From contig NZ_FOKC01000006.1 in the NCBI RefSeq assembly GCF_900112035.1, forward strand, positions 176,271 through 240,270: DNA of 64,000 nt, read 5' to 3'. This stretch comes from Nocardioides alpinus. Its GTDB lineage: Bacteria; Actinomycetota; Actinomycetes; Propionibacteriales; Nocardioidaceae. Each line of letters opens with the position of its first letter. The first letter of the stretch is position 1. A model generated the notes under the pieces. The model made no database searches. It saw only the letters and a list, made by a program, of their open reading frames with translations, and was not told where the DNA came from. Shown here in pieces: positions 8,723 to 17,525 of this stretch. Both the position numbers and the translations under genes were made by a program.

Positions 8723-9134
8723 GAGCAGACAGTAGTTCCCGAACGGACCGATGAAGCAGAGCTCATCCCTGATCTTCCGCTGCCTGGCGAAGTGGTGCCT
8801 ATGAACTTCTGCTCGGCATCGTCGTCCAAGGGGCCGCCGGTGATCGACGCGGAACCTCGCGCGCACGTTGCCGCGCGCCGCGTAGGCAGCGCTCTCGAGC
8901 CCGACTGCTGTCCAGACGGTCGCGTCCGGCGCCGCCACCGAGCACGTCGGCGCGATACCGCCGATCAGCACGTCGTCCCCGCCGCGCGCCGACAGGCGGC
9001 GGAATGGGCCAGGTCTGTTGGCGCCGATTGGTGCGGCAGGCCCGTTCGTGCCGCAGACTCTTCAGTCCTGCTGGATCGCGGCGCTGAAGTGCCGCGCGGC
9101 GACAGCGAAGTTGGGGCGGGGTAGGTCAGCACCG
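8723..9134. other. Intergenic stretch without a recognisable gene
   Basis: 412 bases between the arr start and the YaeQ gene stop. The arr frame is open on the minus strand up to 8971, but the encoded segment resembles nothing in the Arr family. No RNA gene, clear promoter or repeat was recognised. It probably holds the arr promoter; a rifamycin-associated inverted repeat was looked for and not found. Confidence 0.5.
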
Positions 9135-9674
9135 CTAGCTGATCGGGTGATCGTGGACCGCCGATGAGAGGTGTAGGCCGTTCAGCTCGAGGTACAGCTG
9201 TCGCTCGGTGACAGTAAGTGTGAGCGCGTTGCGGCGCTCTATCGCGCCCACCGCGGAATCGATGAACCCGGGCTCGAAGCTGTGCAGGACGATCTCCTCG
9301 GCGCGATGTATCTTCGCCCCCGTCCACTGCGCCAGCACCCTGGTCGGGTCGCGGTGCGTGTAGATCGTCGTGCGCTCGGCCGCCTTGCTGCCCGTGTGAA
9401 GGCGCGCGGCATCGGGCGCCCCGACTTCGATCCAGGCCAGCAGCTTCCCGCTCAGGTCGCGCACGAGGACCGCCGGGTCCGCAGTCGTCGAGATTCCGTC
9501 GCTGAACGTGATGCCGTCTTCGAATTCGAGGCAGTAGGCGAGCACACGCGTCACGAGGTACGCGTCGGTCTCTGACGGATGCCGCGCCGCGCGAAGCGTG
9601 AACTGCTCGTATACGCCGCGATCCGTGTCGGCCAACTCAATCTCGAACACGTACATCGTTGCACCGGCTGCCAT
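9135..9674 (-). CDS. YaeQ-family protein
   Basis: About 179 residues. The start MAAGATMYVFEIELADTDRGVYEQ aligns by eye with the YaeQ family start (Met-Ala..., two strands, then ADMDR), so the ATG at 9674 is preferred over the one at 9683. Conserved features are HPSETDAYLVTRVLAYCLEFEDGI and WIEVGAPDAARLH. YaeQ proteins have a PD-(D/E)XK nuclease-like fold, and WIEVG fits the ExK-type strand, but no activity is firmly established. It stands alone between two intergenic stretches of about 400 bases. Confidence 0.85.
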   Translation of the reverse strand: MAAGATMYVFEIELADTDRGVYEQFTLRAARHPSETDAYLVTRVLAYCLEFEDGITFSDGISTTADPAVLVRDLSGKLLAWIEVGAPDAARLHTGSKAAERTTIYTHRDPTRVLAQWTGAKIHRAEEIVLHSFEPGFIDSAVGAIERRNALTLTVTERQLYLELNGLHLSSAVHDHPIS

Positions 9675-10103
9675 GGAGTTCATGCTGGCCTACATGGCGT
9701 TCTGACGTCGAATGGCCTAGGTCGCCGATGGGGGCCTACGAGGAAATACGACTCCGGGTCAGCGACGAGGCTCTTGTCGTTCTAGGGAGCCGAGGGCGTC
9801 AACCTGGACGGATCTGACCTGCGGCCCGACCGTCTTGTCACACGCCGGCGACGTAGGCGGCGGAATGACGCACCGCGTAGGGGGCAACGTCTGCGTCGCG
9901 GCGGGTGCCACGTGAAAAGTACCAACTACCTGACGTAGGTGAGGGCATGGAGACGGGGGCTTGCGTGAGCATCACGACGCGAGAGGAGTCCATGGCTCGA
10001 GTCCTTGCGGGCGCCGGGAAGCACCGCAGGCGTGGACTAGGCCTTCTGGCAGCGTCGTGGGTCCAGGAGTAGCGTCCGCGACAGCCAGCGAGAAAGGTGG
10101 CCG
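9675..10103. other. Intergenic stretch without a recognisable gene
   Basis: About 430 bases between the divergent YaeQ and orphan genes. It probably holds both promoters. AAAGGTGG at 10094-10101 is the ribosome binding site of the next gene. No RNA, repeat or coding region was recognised. Confidence 0.45.
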
Positions 10104-10928
10104 ATGGATCTCACATACGCCCATGAGCGCAGCGATCAGGTCGTGGGACACGGCTATATCGAAACGCGACAGTTCTGGTTCGACCCGAATGGCCAGTTCC
10201 TTACGGCGCTGATCAGCGTCGTGCTGAGCGATGGGAGCAAAACGGACCTCGTCGGCACGAATGAGGACGGCGTCGTCATGGTCGACGGGAATCTGCGCTA
10301 CCCGGACGACACCTTCCTGACTGCAGGCTTCAGCGTCGACGGCCGGGCCACGATCATGCATGCACATACGCACACGCGGGACACCACGCACTGGCACTAC
10401 CTCCCTGACGGCTCAGCGGAGGTATCCCAGGTCGAATGGCGTACCGGAGAGGTAGCGACTACGCAGTGGCAACTCTCCCCGGACGGCGCACCGGTCGGTG
10501 ACGTCCGCGAGCACGTACTGATCGGGGATGGCAGTGACGGGTACAAGACAATCGAGACGATTCGTCAAAGAGACGGCACGGTGACATCCACTACCAAGGT
10601 GGTCAACGCCCACGGGGAGTTGATCACCAGCGAAACGACGGTGGTCCACTTCGACCCCAATCCTCAACCTCCTCCAGCCAACGGCAGGTTGCCATCGAGG
10701 CCCGCGCCTGGCGGGGGTGGAGGCGACCGCTTCGGCGACATCGAGCCGACCACGCGCGCGCCTGACCCGAACGTCAGCGGCGGAGGAGGCTGGATCGGTG
10801 GCACTGGGCCGATGTCGGGGACCCGTCACATCACCGACTGGTGGTTTCGCGGGTCTACCGGCGACATCAGGTACTTGGGCTCCACCGCAAACGCCAAGAC
10901 GAAGACAGCGCGGGGGGATCCAGACTGA
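10104..10928 (+). CDS. Hypothetical protein, strand-rich with proline/glycine-rich linker
   Basis: 274 residues from an ATG with AAAGGTGG close upstream. I do not recognise the family. Residues about 1-185 are a run of short Asp/Gly/Thr-rich beta-like segments with recurring turns (DPNGQF, SDGSKTDL, NEDGVVM, PDGSAEV, SPDGAPV, RDGTVTS), suggesting a beta-propeller-like or repeat-sheet structure. A Pro/Gly linker follows at about 190-245 (PNPQPPPANG, PGGGGGDRFG, SGGGGWIGGTG), and the tail has TDWWFRGS. No signal peptide or membrane segment is seen. The glycine linker recalls secreted-effector or phage-structural proteins, but nothing proves this. Codon use is somewhat less GC-biased than in the housekeeping genes. 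Confidence 0.65.
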   Translation: MDLTYAHERSDQVVGHGYIETRQFWFDPNGQFLTALISVVLSDGSKTDLVGTNEDGVVMVDGNLRYPDDTFLTAGFSVDGRATIMHAHTHTRDTTHWHYLPDGSAEVSQVEWRTGEVATTQWQLSPDGAPVGDVREHVLIGDGSDGYKTIETIRQRDGTVTSTTKVVNAHGELITSETTVVHFDPNPQPPPANGRLPSRPAPGGGGGDRFGDIEPTTRAPDPNVSGGGGWIGGTGPMSGTRHITDWWFRGSTGDIRYLGSTANAKTKTARGDPD

Positions 10929-11328
10929 GCAGTTCGTCCCGAACTGCGTTATTTGGGGTCGATCCACTGACCGCACGGTCGGCGGTGCTGACTGGATCGA
11001 GGGCCTTCGATCCGGTCCCAGGCCACTGATTCGAGTCACGCACCTTTGCCCCGACATGGCGTCATGAATCTTGCGCTCCGAACGTCTCGGCGTCCGTCTA
11101 CTAGGTCCGCACCGCGCGGCACTGGGCCACGCTGATCACGGTATCTGCGGACGTTCGAGCTAGGCCGCCACGCGGCGGATCGACGCAGATCACGACGGGC
11201 GCTACGCCTCGGCAAGGTCGGACTGGTACAGCCAGGTCATCGGGGCATTGACGGCCCGGGGTTGAGGGGAGGAATGTGGTTTCCAGCGCCGTGACGGGTG
11301 GGCGGGCCATTGAAGAAAGCAGCCTCAC
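10929..11328. other. Intergenic stretch without a recognisable gene
   Basis: 400 bases between the orphan gene and the secreted hydrolase gene. Short GC-rich inverted repeats are present but nothing that can be called. AAGAAAG at about 11312-11318 may serve the next gene's ATG at 11329. Confidence 0.4.
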
Positions 11329-12990
11329 ATGCCCAAGCCGTCCACCGGGCGCGCCGGGGAACCCCCGGGAGAGTTTGAGCCAGCCGCAGGACTTGACTCG
11401 CGACTGAGGCCGCGCCGGAGCATGGGCGCCCGGCACCTGCGGAGGTTATGTCCGGTCGCCGTCGCCTTGCTCCTGTCGCTGCTCTTGGCGATCGGCTTCG
11501 GGGGGTCTGCGCCAGCAGCCTGGACCGCGGCCGGGGACGTCGAGCCCTTCGTCACACCACGAGCCGCTGTGAGCGCGGAAGTGGCGTGGACGTCCTCGAG
11601 CACGCCATTCAGCGCCGACGGCGTCTTCGCGGAGTGGCCGATGCCCGCTGGCTATACCGAGAAGGAGTACTTCATCTCGGGAACGGCAAGCATCTACGAA
11701 TACTCGGACACCGGTGTCCGGGTCGTCTCCCCTTGCCCTGCCAGCGTGACGGGCGATGCCAGGCCCTCCTGCAGCGGACTCCCCTACACGACCCGCATCC
11801 TCATCGCCATGCCCAAGCAGCCACGCGACTTCTCGGGAAACGTGTGGGTCAATCCACTGAACCCGTCCGCGGGATACGACATGCGAGTGGATTGGAACCG
11901 CACGCAGCGCTACCACGTGCGGAAGGGCAACGCCTACGTGATGTGGACGGCAGCGTCTTGGGCCGTTGACGCGCTGAAGCAACACGACCCACAGCGCTAC
12001 TCGGCGCTGCACTGGCCGTCCGACCCCCGCCGGGTGGGCACGCCGTACGACGGCATTGCCTACGACGTTGCCGCACAGTTGGGACGGCTGCTGAAGGAGA
12101 ACACCCCAGACAGCCCTCTCCACCGCTACGACGTCGAGCGTGTGTTTGAGGCTGGCTTCTCCTACGACGGAGGCCTGACCTTCACGCAGGCGAACATCTT
12201 CCACAACCTCCTACGCATGCCCGGCGGAGGCGGCATCTACGACGGATACCTTCCCCAAGGTTCTTGGGCTCAAGACATGGTCCCCCTCAACCCATGGCCC
12301 ACGGGCTATCTCCCTGAAGGTGATCCTCGCCTGCGCATGGGCTCCCGCGATGCGCCAGTCATCAAGGTCAACACCGAGACGGAGTTGGCGCTGCCGATTC
12401 CGATCTCCTGGCGCAGACCGGACAGCGACGCCCCCCATGATCGATACCGCGGGTGGGAGGTGCCTGGCGCCAGTCACGATGACCAGCAGACCCTTTCGGA
12501 CCCGAGCAACATGGCTCTCTTCGGGACGGTCTCGTTCCCCAGCGAATGTGCGCACAAGGACCCACCTCACGTGTCTCCCACAGACTTCCGCTACGGCTAC
12601 GTGGCCAACGCGGCAGCTGACGCGCTGGTCAACTGGGTCACGACCGGAAGCAGCCCTCCACACGCCTCCCACATCGAGCAGACCGATCTCTCGAATCCCT
12701 CGAAGCAGACCATCATGAGGGATCGATTCGGCAATGCCCGCGGTGGCGTCCGAACTCCCCAGCTGACGGTCCCTCGCAGCGCGTTCCACGTGATCGACGA
12801 CGGACCTGCCTTCTGTTGGAGCATCGGGTGGAGCACGCCTCTGAGCAACTCCGTGCTGACGTCGCTCTACACGAGCTCTGCCGACTACAAGCGACAGTTC
12901 GCAGCAGCAGCGAAGCAGACGGTGGAGCTCGGCTTCTGGCTGGAGGCGGACGCTCGCGAGGCCATCCGAGAACTGGCAACGCTGCCGTAG
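11329..12990 (+). CDS. Secreted alpha/beta hydrolase domain protein
   Basis: 553 residues as opened at 11329, or 522 from the ATG at 11422. A hydrophobic export segment (VAVALLLSLLLAIGF) follows an Arg-rich stretch, so the protein is probably exported; the shorter form has the more typical signal peptide. The body resembles the large alpha/beta-hydrolase-domain family of actinobacteria and proteobacteria: a nucleophile-elbow-like GFSYDGG (Ser278) and a late His in VPGASHDD (His383), with NAAADALVNW and GNARGGVRTP further on. Esterase or lactonase activity is plausible and the substrate unknown. No co-directional partner lies nearby. Confidence 0.72.
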   Translation: MPKPSTGRAGEPPGEFEPAAGLDSRLRPRRSMGARHLRRLCPVAVALLLSLLLAIGFGGSAPAAWTAAGDVEPFVTPRAAVSAEVAWTSSSTPFSADGVFAEWPMPAGYTEKEYFISGTASIYEYSDTGVRVVSPCPASVTGDARPSCSGLPYTTRILIAMPKQPRDFSGNVWVNPLNPSAGYDMRVDWNRTQRYHVRKGNAYVMWTAASWAVDALKQHDPQRYSALHWPSDPRRVGTPYDGIAYDVAAQLGRLLKENTPDSPLHRYDVERVFEAGFSYDGGLTFTQANIFHNLLRMPGGGGIYDGYLPQGSWAQDMVPLNPWPTGYLPEGDPRLRMGSRDAPVIKVNTETELALPIPISWRRPDSDAPHDRYRGWEVPGASHDDQQTLSDPSNMALFGTVSFPSECAHKDPPHVSPTDFRYGYVANAAADALVNWVTTGSSPPHASHIEQTDLSNPSKQTIMRDRFGNARGGVRTPQLTVPRSAFHVIDDGPAFCWSIGWSTPLSNSVLTSLYTSSADYKRQFAAAAKQTVELGFWLEADAREAIRELATLP

Positions 12991-13049
12991 AACACGAGGA
13001 CACGCGCAACGCGGCTCGGGGTTTGCCGCGTCATAGTGGGCGGGCTGGG

Positions 13050-13667
13050 CTACGCCGACCGCTCGATTGTCGTCACCACGCTCGTCACCGACGGCCGCTT
13101 CGGCGTACTTGAGAATCCGAACCGGCACGGCGGTTCGACAGGTGCCAGCGTCCCCAGGTCGGCACCGCGCCACGAGCCGTCGATCGCCGTCACCGCGACG
13201 ACAGAGGTCGCGCCGTACCACTCCCGCCGGTCTCCCCCGGCCGTCCCGCGAGTGCGCACGCCCTTCAACGCCACCCGCGCGATCGGGTCCGCTGCAGCGC
13301 ACCACGCGGGGGCAGTCGCCACGCGCGCCGGCACGAGACCGAGGGCCGCGCCCAGCGGCGTACGGCCTCCCACCACCAGGCGCAGCGAGAGGGACCGTGT
13401 CGAGACCTGCCACCCGTCCGAGGTGTCCGAGACGTCGACCGGCTCGATGACGTGCTCGTCGAAGGAGTACGTCGCGGCCACGAAGTCCCGCACGCGATCG
13501 GCCGGGGCCAACAGCACGCGGTGGCCGGTGGCGTCCTCGACCATCACGTCGGCGAAGGAGCCCCACGGGCTGTCGTCCCAGCGGCCGACGACGAGGCGTA
13601 CGCCGCTCGTGCTGCCGACTCCGGCGATCCGGCCGGTGAAGCGCTCGCGGACGCGGCCCGGCTTCAC
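13050..13667 (-). CDS. Conserved hypothetical protein, coupled to PaiB-like gene
   Basis: 205 residues from a GTG at 13667 that overlaps the stop of the upstream gene (GTGA), a clear sign of translational coupling. The N-terminus RFTGRIAGVGSTSGVRLVVGRW and the segment ATGHRVLLAPADRVRDFVAATYSFDEHVIEPV suggest a small beta-rich domain. No signal peptide or membrane helix is present. I recognise it only as a protein found in related actinobacteria, without a known function. The frame stays open far upstream across two other genes; that extension is a GC-rich artefact. Confidence 0.75.
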   Translation of the reverse strand: MKPGRVRERFTGRIAGVGSTSGVRLVVGRWDDSPWGSFADVMVEDATGHRVLLAPADRVRDFVAATYSFDEHVIEPVDVSDTSDGWQVSTRSLSLRLVVGGRTPLGAALGLVPARVATAPAWCAAADPIARVALKGVRTRGTAGGDRREWYGATSVVAVTAIDGSWRGADLGTLAPVEPPCRFGFSSTPKRPSVTSVVTTIERSA

Positions 13668-14290
13668 TGCTGCACGAGCGAGGACGGATCGACACCGTCC
13701 GCCGCCAGCCCGGCCGCGACACCCGAGCGGTCCTCGTCGGACCGGTTCTGGCTGAGCTTCGCCTTCGCCTCGACGCTCTCCACCTCGAGCTCGACGCCCA
13801 CGATCGGCCGCAGGTTCTTGTCGACGTAGTCGGACGGCGCGTCCGTGACCTCCCACGGCTCGTCGCGCGGCTGCTCGTGGCGGTCGGTGAGACGCGTGAC
13901 GAGCGCGCGCACCCACTCCGCGTCGTCGTGGACCCGGATCCGTCCGCGCAGGTGGACCACCGAGTAGTTCCACGTCGGGACGACCTTGCCGTGCTCGGCC
14001 TTGGTGGCGTACCAGCTCGGGCTGACGTAGGTGTCCGGCCCGGTGACGATCGCCAGCGCAGGCGATCCGTCGACGATGCGGCGCCAATGAGCATTGGCGC
14101 GGGCGAGGTGGCCGACGAGGCGCTCGCCCTCCCACATCACCGGCAGGAACGTCGCGTCGGGGAGGCCGTCGGCGCCCACGGTCACGAGCTGGGCGGTCGC
14201 GACGGCGTCCACGAAGGGGCGGACGTCGTCGGGCGCCATCACGTTGAAGCGCGGGACGTAGAGCTGGGCCTCTGCGGGTTTCGGGCTCAT
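13664..14290 (-). CDS. PaiB-like FMN-binding protein (negative regulator family)
   Basis: 208 residues from the ATG at 14290, which gives the family N-terminus (LYVPRFN, then DDVRPFVDAVATAQLVTVGADGLPDATFLPVMW). Further marks are HLARANAHWR, YVSPSWYATK and VPTWNYSVVHLRGRI. The length matches the PaiB/Transcriptional regulator family, which has a split-barrel flavin-binding fold. Bacillus PaiB represses sporulation and protease genes with PaiA, but there is no paiA here and a plain flavin enzyme role is equally possible. It is divergent from the DNA ligase gene across 58 bases. Confidence 0.85.
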   Translation of the reverse strand: MSPKPAEAQLYVPRFNVMAPDDVRPFVDAVATAQLVTVGADGLPDATFLPVMWEGERLVGHLARANAHWRRIVDGSPALAIVTGPDTYVSPSWYATKAEHGKVVPTWNYSVVHLRGRIRVHDDAEWVRALVTRLTDRHEQPRDEPWEVTDAPSDYVDKNLRPIVGVELEVESVEAKAKLSQNRSDEDRSGVAAGLAADGVDPSSLVQQ

Positions 14291-14348
14291 GCCGACATCC
14301 TGCCCGTTGGGGTGATCCGATGTCGGTGGTGGGCGGCAGGATGGAGGC

Positions 14349-15875
14349 ATGCTGCTCGCCGACCTCGTCGCCACCTCCGCCTCCGTGGCCGCCACGCGGT
14401 CCCGCAAGGCCAAGGTGGCCGCGCTCGCGGAGACGCTCGCGCTCGTCGAGCCGGCCGAGCTCGAGATCGTCGTGTCCTACCTCGGCGGCGCGCTGCGCCA
14501 GCGGCGTACGGGCCTGGGGTGGCGCGGCGTCAGCGACCTGCCGCCGCCGGCTGACGAGCCGTCGCTGACGGTGCTCGAGGTCCACGAAGCGTTCGAGGCG
14601 ATGTCCATCATCGCCGGAGCCGGGTCGCAGCAGGTGCGCCGCGATGCGGTCGAGGCACTCTTCGGGCGGGCGACCGAGCCCGAGCAGGCGTGGCTGCGCG
14701 CGGTCGTCACGGGCAATCTCCGCCAGGGCGCGCTCGACGCGGTCACCCAGGAGGCGGTGGCCCAGGTCGCCGGCGTCCCGCTCACCGCCGTACGCCGTGC
14801 CGCGATGCTTGCCGGCAGCACCGTCGCCGCCACCGCAGCCGCCTTCGCCGGCGAGGAGGCGCTGGCCGGGATCGGGCTCGAGGTCGGCCGGCCGATCATG
14901 CCGATGCTCGCCTCCAGCGCGCCCGACGTCGCCGCGGCGATGGCGGGCCTGTCGGCCGACGGGACCACCGAGGTCGCGATCGACGCCAAGCTCGACGGCA
15001 TCCGGATCCAGGTCCACCGCGACGGCGACGAGGTGCTCGTCGTGACACGCAGCCTCGACGACATCACCGGCCGGTTGCCCGAGGTGGTCGAGGTCGCTCG
15101 CTCGCTGCCGGCCGAGCGTTTCGTCCTCGACGGAGAGGCGCTCGCACTCTCCGACGACGGCCGCCCGATGGCGTTCCAGGACACGGCCAGCCGCACGGCC
15201 CAGGACACAGGCGTGGCGGTGACACCGCACTTCTTCGACGTCCTCCACGTCGACGGGCGCGACCTCCTCGACTCCCCCGGTCACGAACGCCTCGCAGAGC
15301 TCGACGCGCTAGTCCCCGAGCAGCACCGCGTACGACGCCTGGTCACCTCCGACACCGCAGCTGCCGACGCCTTCGCGTCGGAGACCGTCGCGGCGGGCCA
15401 CGAGGGCGTCGTGCTCAAGGACCTGTCCGCGCCCTACGCCGCCGGCCGTCGCGGGTCCGCGTGGGTCAAGGTCAAGCCGGTCCACACCCTCGACCTCGTC
15501 GTCCTGGCCGTGGAGTGGGGATCCGGGCGCCGTGAGGGCTGGCTCTCCAACATCCACCTGGGCGCACGCGACGAATCGTCGCCGACCGGCTTCGTGATGC
15601 TCGGCAAGACGTTCAAGGGGATGACCGACCAGGTCCTCGCGTGGCAGACCGAGCGGTTCACCGAGCTGGCCACGTCACCGACCGACCGCAGCTCCTACGT
15701 CGTCCACGTGCGGCCCGAACAGGTCGTCGAGATCGCGTTCGACGGGCTCCAGCGCTCGACGCGCTATCCCGGCGGCGTGGCCCTGAGGTTCGCGCGGGTG
15801 ATCCGCTACCGCGACGACAAGTCGGCCGCCGAGGCAGACACGATCGAGCAGGTCCGGGCGCACGTCACCGGCTGA
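14349..15875 (+). CDS. ATP-dependent DNA ligase (LigB type)
   Basis: 508 residues, matching the actinobacterial LigB family in length and layout: an alpha-helical DNA-binding domain (about 1-195), the nucleotidyltransferase domain and an OB-fold. Motif I is AKLDGIRIQVHR, with Lys214 as the residue that would receive AMP. Motif III FVLDGEALAL, motif IV GHEGVVLKDL and motif V SAWVKVKP are all visible. It seals nicks in DNA with ATP and is additional to the NAD+-dependent LigA expected elsewhere. The ATG start begins right after a 58-base divergent spacer. The stop is eight bases from the convergent protease gene, so terminators must overlap coding sequence. Confidence 0.93.
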   Translation: MLLADLVATSASVAATRSRKAKVAALAETLALVEPAELEIVVSYLGGALRQRRTGLGWRGVSDLPPPADEPSLTVLEVHEAFEAMSIIAGAGSQQVRRDAVEALFGRATEPEQAWLRAVVTGNLRQGALDAVTQEAVAQVAGVPLTAVRRAAMLAGSTVAATAAAFAGEEALAGIGLEVGRPIMPMLASSAPDVAAAMAGLSADGTTEVAIDAKLDGIRIQVHRDGDEVLVVTRSLDDITGRLPEVVEVARSLPAERFVLDGEALALSDDGRPMAFQDTASRTAQDTGVAVTPHFFDVLHVDGRDLLDSPGHERLAELDALVPEQHRVRRLVTSDTAAADAFASETVAAGHEGVVLKDLSAPYAAGRRGSAWVKVKPVHTLDLVVLAVEWGSGRREGWLSNIHLGARDESSPTGFVMLGKTFKGMTDQVLAWQTERFTELATSPTDRSSYVVHVRPEQVVEIAFDGLQRSTRYPGGVALRFARVIRYRDDKSAAEADTIEQVRAHVTG

Positions 15876-15883
15876 CAGGCTCC

Positions 15884-16759
15884 TCAGCGCTCCCCCGGCT
15901 CCGCGAGCTTGCACCCCGCGACGGAGAGGTCGAAACGACGGTCCGCGCCGATGCAGGTGTTGAGCCACCAGGTCTGCTGGCCGTAGTTCATGTCGCGCAC
16001 CATCCGCACGGTCCCGCGCCTGTTCTCCTCGCAGGCCGAGTCGATGCAGCGACGGCCGCCGATGTAGCCGGTGTTGGCGATCCCCACCACCTCACCAGTG
16101 GACTGCGACACGATCGGCGATCCGCTGTAGCCGCCGCGGATCCGGCAGCCGTCGAGGGCCGGCAGCCGGATGGAGCGCCACCAGTCCCACTCGCGCTCGT
16201 GGACGCGGTACGCCGTGCCCGTGGTCGTGCAGGTGCGCTGCTCGGTCCAGTAGCCCGACGGGATCCGGATCGCGTCTCCGCGCGAGGGGCCGGTGGCGGA
16301 GAGCGCGATCGGCGTGACGCCGCCTGCGGCGAGGTCGGCGTACGTCTCGCGGAGCTCGTAGACGGCGAGGTCCGTGCGATACATCGACGCGTAGCGCAGG
16401 CTCGTGCCGCGAACCGTCATCGCGATGTCCCCGCGACCTCCGAGCAGCTCGATCGGCTTGAACTGCTTGACGTCGACGAGCACGTCCCGCGCCCCGAGGA
16501 ACGGGTAGCGGACGCAGTGGGCGTTGGTCAGCACCACCGCCGGGTCGTCGTCCAGGGCGGACGCCCACCGCACCACCGCGCCCGAGCAGCCCGGGAGCCG
16601 GGCGGTGCCGGCGAACCGACCCTCGCCCGCAGCGGTGCCGGGAGCGGTTCCGGGAGCTGAGCCGGACACCGACGCGGTGGCGGGCGACAGCGGGACCAGG
16701 GTGGCGCCCAGGAGCGCGACGAGCAGGGCCATCAGGAGACGGCGACCGGGGAGTGCCAT
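15884..16759 (-). CDS. Secreted trypsin-like serine protease
   Basis: About 291 residues from the ATG at 16759; another ATG at 16768 is equally possible. The N-terminus is a classic signal peptide (Arg pair, LLMALLVALLGATLV, Ala-rich cleavage region). The chymotrypsin fold is marked by the catalytic His in LTNAHCV, a likely Asp in TDLAVYEL and the Ser in GGYSGSPI. Cysteines at PGCSG/AHC and near the C-terminus could form disulfides. It is probably a secreted protease with unknown target. It is divergent from a TetR gene, 57 bases away. Confidence 0.85.
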   Translation of the reverse strand: MALPGRRLLMALLVALLGATLVPLSPATASVSGSAPGTAPGTAAGEGRFAGTARLPGCSGAVVRWASALDDDPAVVLTNAHCVRYPFLGARDVLVDVKQFKPIELLGGRGDIAMTVRGTSLRYASMYRTDLAVYELRETYADLAAGGVTPIALSATGPSRGDAIRIPSGYWTEQRTCTTTGTAYRVHEREWDWWRSIRLPALDGCRIRGGYSGSPIVSQSTGEVVGIANTGYIGGRRCIDSACEENRRGTVRMVRDMNYGQQTWWLNTCIGADRRFDLSVAGCKLAEPGER

Positions 16760-16816
16760 GCCGGGCATCGAACCACACTGCGCGGCTCGAGGTGGCCGTC
16801 TCCCTAGACTGGGCCC

Positions 16817-17518
16817 ATGAGCTCTCAGCCCACGTCGCCGCCTGCCACCGGGCGCGGCGGTACCGCGGCCGCCCGGCGGCGGCTCCGGGAGACCGAGATC
16901 ATCACCGCCACCCGCCGCCTGTTCGACGAGCGCGGCGTCCGCGACGCGCAGATCGAGGACATCGCGCAGGCGGTCGGCATCAACCGCGCCATCATCTACC
17001 GCCACTTCACCGGCAAGGAGGAGCTCTTCAGCCTCACGCTGGTGCAGTACCTCGACGAGCTGCGGGTGGCGCTCGAGGAGGCGGCCGGGACCACCGACGA
17101 GCCGCGTGCCCAGCTCGAGCGGCTGGTGGAGGCGTTCGTCGCCTACGGCCTGGCCCACCCGGCCTTCGTCGACTGCGCCCAGTCGATCATGCGGCGCCCC
17201 GGCGGGGACCTCCTCGCCGAGGTCAGCGAGAGCGCGATGTATCGCCTCGGCCAGTCGATCAGCGGTTGCCTGTCGGTGCTGACCCGCACCATCGAGGCCG
17301 GCGCGGCCAGCGGTGCCTTCACCGTCGAGGACCCGCAGCTGCTGGCCAACATGCTCTACGCCAGCGGGCTCGGCACCCTCCAGCTCGGCCGGGTGGCCAT
17401 GCAGGTCAGCGAGGACGCGCCCGGCGTACCTCGGATCAGCCGGGTCACCGCCGAGCAGGTCCGCGACCACATGGTCGCCACCGCCCTGTCGCTGGCGGCC
17501 GGCCGCCCCGCCGACTGA
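16817..17518 (+). CDS. TetR-family transcriptional regulator
   Basis: 233 residues. After a disordered Ser/Pro/Gly-rich head, the helix-turn-helix is at about residues 46-66 (QIEDIAQAVGINRAIIYRHF, then TGKEELF). The C-terminal ligand domain has the TetR helical pattern without motifs that name a ligand. It lies head-to-head with the secreted protease gene and tail-to-tail, seven bases apart, with the DUF1206 gene. Its own or the protease promoter is the likely target; no clear palindrome was found in the 57-base spacer. Confidence 0.88.
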   Translation: MSSQPTSPPATGRGGTAAARRRLRETEIITATRRLFDERGVRDAQIEDIAQAVGINRAIIYRHFTGKEELFSLTLVQYLDELRVALEEAAGTTDEPRAQLERLVEAFVAYGLAHPAFVDCAQSIMRRPGGDLLAEVSESAMYRLGQSISGCLSVLTRTIEAGAASGAFTVEDPQLLANMLYASGLGTLQLGRVAMQVSEDAPGVPRISRVTAEQVRDHMVATALSLAAGRPAD

Positions 17519-17525
17519 GCCGCGC

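Noticed and set aside
8723..8971. N-terminal extension of the arr protein
   Set aside because: The extra 83 residues do not fit the Arr family, whose start matches the ATG at 8722.
12211..14094. 627-residue minus-strand frame
   Set aside because: It is antisense to the secreted hydrolase and overlaps the PaiB pair; the peptide is Arg-rich and unlike any family.
13050..15284. 744-residue minus-strand frame
   Set aside because: It crosses the PaiB gene and is antisense to the DNA ligase gene; only its last 205 codons make a sensible protein, from the GTG at 13667.
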